From Spirochaetaceae bacterium (GTDB lineage: Bacteria; Spirochaetota; Spirochaetia; Treponematales; Breznakiellaceae), in the NCBI GenBank assembly GCA_031273985.1, contig JAISQV010000107.1, positions 1 through 6,020 of the forward strand: a DNA stretch of 6,020 nucleotides, in the 5' to 3' direction. Within the stretch, counting starts at the first letter, position 1, and each line of letters starts with the position of its first letter. The translations under genes were made by a program, and so were the position numbers. The notes beneath the pieces are model-generated. The model was not told the origin of the DNA and searched no databases. It worked only from the letters and a program-made list of their open reading frames with translations. Positions 5,040-6,020 of the stretch are shown here, one piece after another.

Positions 5040-6020
5040 TTAAAACGACCTGTCGCCCGCCCTCCTGAGCGCGTCTCTTGACTCGGCGCTCAGCCTGGAG
5101 CATCCGTAGAACGCGACAGCGCCGGCTCCGAGATCATCCCACCTCCTGCCATTGACAGGCGAAACCGTAACCGAGACCAGTGCGGTGCAACGGCTAAACG
5201 CATTTGGGCCTATGTACGTAGCGCTGTCCGGTATGGTAACCGAAGTCAGCCCGGCGCATTCGGAAAAGGCATGCCGGTCAATAGACGTAACACCCTCCGG
5301 TATAATGACCGAGGTCAGCCCGGAGTGGGAAAACGCTTGCTGGCCTATGGACGTGACGCTGGCCGGTATGGTGATCGAGGCCAGCCCGGAGCATAGGGCA
5401 AAGGCCTGCTCGCCGATGGAGGTAACGCTGTCCGGTATGATAACCGAGGCCAGTTTAGTGCAGCCAAAGAACGCGGTATCGCCTATGGACGTAACGCCTT
5501 CGGATAGGGTAACCGAGGTTAAAGCGGTGCAAGCAGCGAACACGCCGTAAACGCCTTCGTTCCTGATGACCCCCGTAATAACCTTGACGCTGCCGGGGAT
5601 GGTGATTGAAGTCAGTCCGGAGCGGGTAAACGCCAGCTCGCCGATGGAGGTAACGCTGCCCGGAATCGTAACGTCCGTAAGCTTCGCGCAATCTTCAAAA
5701 GCGCAGTACACAATGTCTGTAACCGAGGATGGAACCGTGTAAGCCCCGCTTCTTCCCTCAGGGCATAGAAGAAGCGCGGTTTTATCCTTATTGAACAGCA
5801 CGCCGTCTTCACTGGTGTAGACTTCGTTAGCCTCGGCAACCGTTATGACCGTAAGGGCCGTGCAGCCGTCAAAAGAGTCCTCGGCATCGTTAACGTCCTC
5901 CCCGATGCGGATAACCGATGCCGGGATGCTGATCTCCGTAAGCCCTGTACACCTGTCAAAGGCGTCCTGCTCGATGACGGTAACTCCCTCCGGTATACTG
6001 AGGGATTTCATGCTTGTATT
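5040..6020 (-). CDS. BspA/TpLRR-type leucine-rich repeat protein, N-terminus cut by window edge
   Basis: The frame is open to the right edge (codons for Asn-Thr-Ser precede the first Met at 6011), and that Met lies inside a repeat, so the true start is outside. Numbering from it, 323 residues remain. They form about 12 repeats of the bacterial LRR_5/BspA class, consensus L-T-S-V-T-I-P-x-S-V-T-S-I-G-x-x-A-F-x-x-C-x, 22-23 residues each; clean copies start at 111, 164, 187, 210, 232 and 255. Longer units occur at 24-52, 53-90 (with YTSEDGVLFNKDKTALLLCP at 65-84, a common BspA insertion), 133-163 and 278-306. The C-terminus (307-323) is a short charged, probably helical cap with no anchor or sorting motif. 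Such proteins are usually surface-exposed or secreted and bind host, matrix or other cells, but the signal peptide is not visible. GC is near 55% in lines I counted, lower than the mutase. Confidence 0.88.
   Translation of the reverse strand, partial: NTSMKSLSIPEGVTVIEQDAFDRCTGLTEISIPASVIRIGEDVNDAEDSFDGCTALTVITVAEANEVYTSEDGVLFNKDKTALLLCPEGRSGAYTVPSSVTDIVYCAFEDCAKLTDVTIPGSVTSIGELAFTRSGLTSITIPGSVKVITGVIRNEGVYGVFAACTALTSVTLSEGVTSIGDTAFFGCTKLASVIIPDSVTSIGEQAFALCSGLASITIPASVTSIGQQAFSHSGLTSVIIPEGVTSIDRHAFSECAGLTSVTIPDSATYIGPNAFSRCTALVSVTVSPVNGRRWDDLGAGAVAFYGCSRLSAESRDALRRAGDRSF
5217..5530 (-). repeat. Tandem 66-69 bp coding repeats within the LRR gene
   Basis: The DNA itself is repetitive, not just the protein. 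The motif tccggta / gccggta followed by an accgaggtcagcccgg-like stretch recurs at about 5227, 5296, 5362 and 5431, with a more diverged copy at about 5500, so spacings are 69, 66, 69 and 69 bp. The near-identity suggests repeat duplication or conversion, and these units could expand or contract by recombination. Confidence 0.65.

Noticed and set aside
4852..5103. Short open frames on both strands in the LRR-mutase intergenic region (83 codons minus, 67 codons plus)
   Set aside because: They cross palindromes and the promoter, are Arg/Gly/Pro/Ser-rich, and have no convincing start signals. GC-rich DNA lacks stops by chance.
5152..5550. 132-codon plus-strand frame with apparent internal repeats
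   Set aside because: The repeats are the reverse complement of the LRR units, so the periodicity comes from the LRR gene and not from a separate repeat protein.

Overview
The window looks like GC-rich spirochaete DNA, most probably a treponeme-like member of Spirochaetota. The main evidence is a three-gene cluster whose order and proteins match the TPR-protein-associated TRAP transporter (TPAT) described in Treponema pallidum (tp0956-tp0957-tp0958). A downstream-facing BspA-type leucine-rich-repeat (LRR) gene, a class first noted in treponemes, fits this. The base composition (about 70% GC in parts of the mutase gene) is much higher than in T. pallidum or T. denticola. A high-GC environmental or gut-associated relative is therefore more likely, but the species cannot be named from sequence reading alone.

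All supported genes lie on the minus strand, so they are transcribed from right to left. From right to left: (1) 6020-5040, the C-terminal part of a BspA/TpLRR-type repeat protein whose start lies outside the window. (2) 5039-4806, a 234-bp intergenic region holding a cluster of GC-rich stem-loops, a homopurine tract and a convincing sigma70-type promoter. (3) 4805-3039, a complete alpha-D-phosphohexomutase of the PGM2/PgcA type. (4) 2977-2021, tatT, a TPR-like lipoprotein. (5) 1918-860, tatP, a TRAP substrate-binding protein. (6) 863-1, a fused DctQ-DctM TRAP permease that runs off the left edge.

The mutase, tatT, tatP and the QM permease probably form one transcription unit. The only clear promoter is upstream of the mutase, the mutase-tatT gap is 61 nt with no terminator, and tatP and the permease overlap by 4 nt (GTGA). 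The 102-nt tatT-tatP gap is the only internal break. It holds two small stem-loops followed by T-rich stretches on the transcribed strand, which could adjust subunit ratios.

In functional terms, TatT (lipid-anchored) and TatP (periplasmic) should hand a solute to the QM symporter in the inner membrane. TatP has Ala where typical TRAP binding proteins have the carboxylate-binding Arg, and it has an ordinary signal peptide with no lipobox. Its ligand may therefore not be a simple organic acid, and only TatT appears to be lipid-anchored. Long plus-strand open frames opposite the mutase, tatT, tatP and LRR genes are high-GC antisense artefacts. I see no tRNA, rRNA, CRISPR array, insertion sequence or plus-strand gene. 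The closest thing to an undescribed element is the stem-loop cluster at about 4889-5034.
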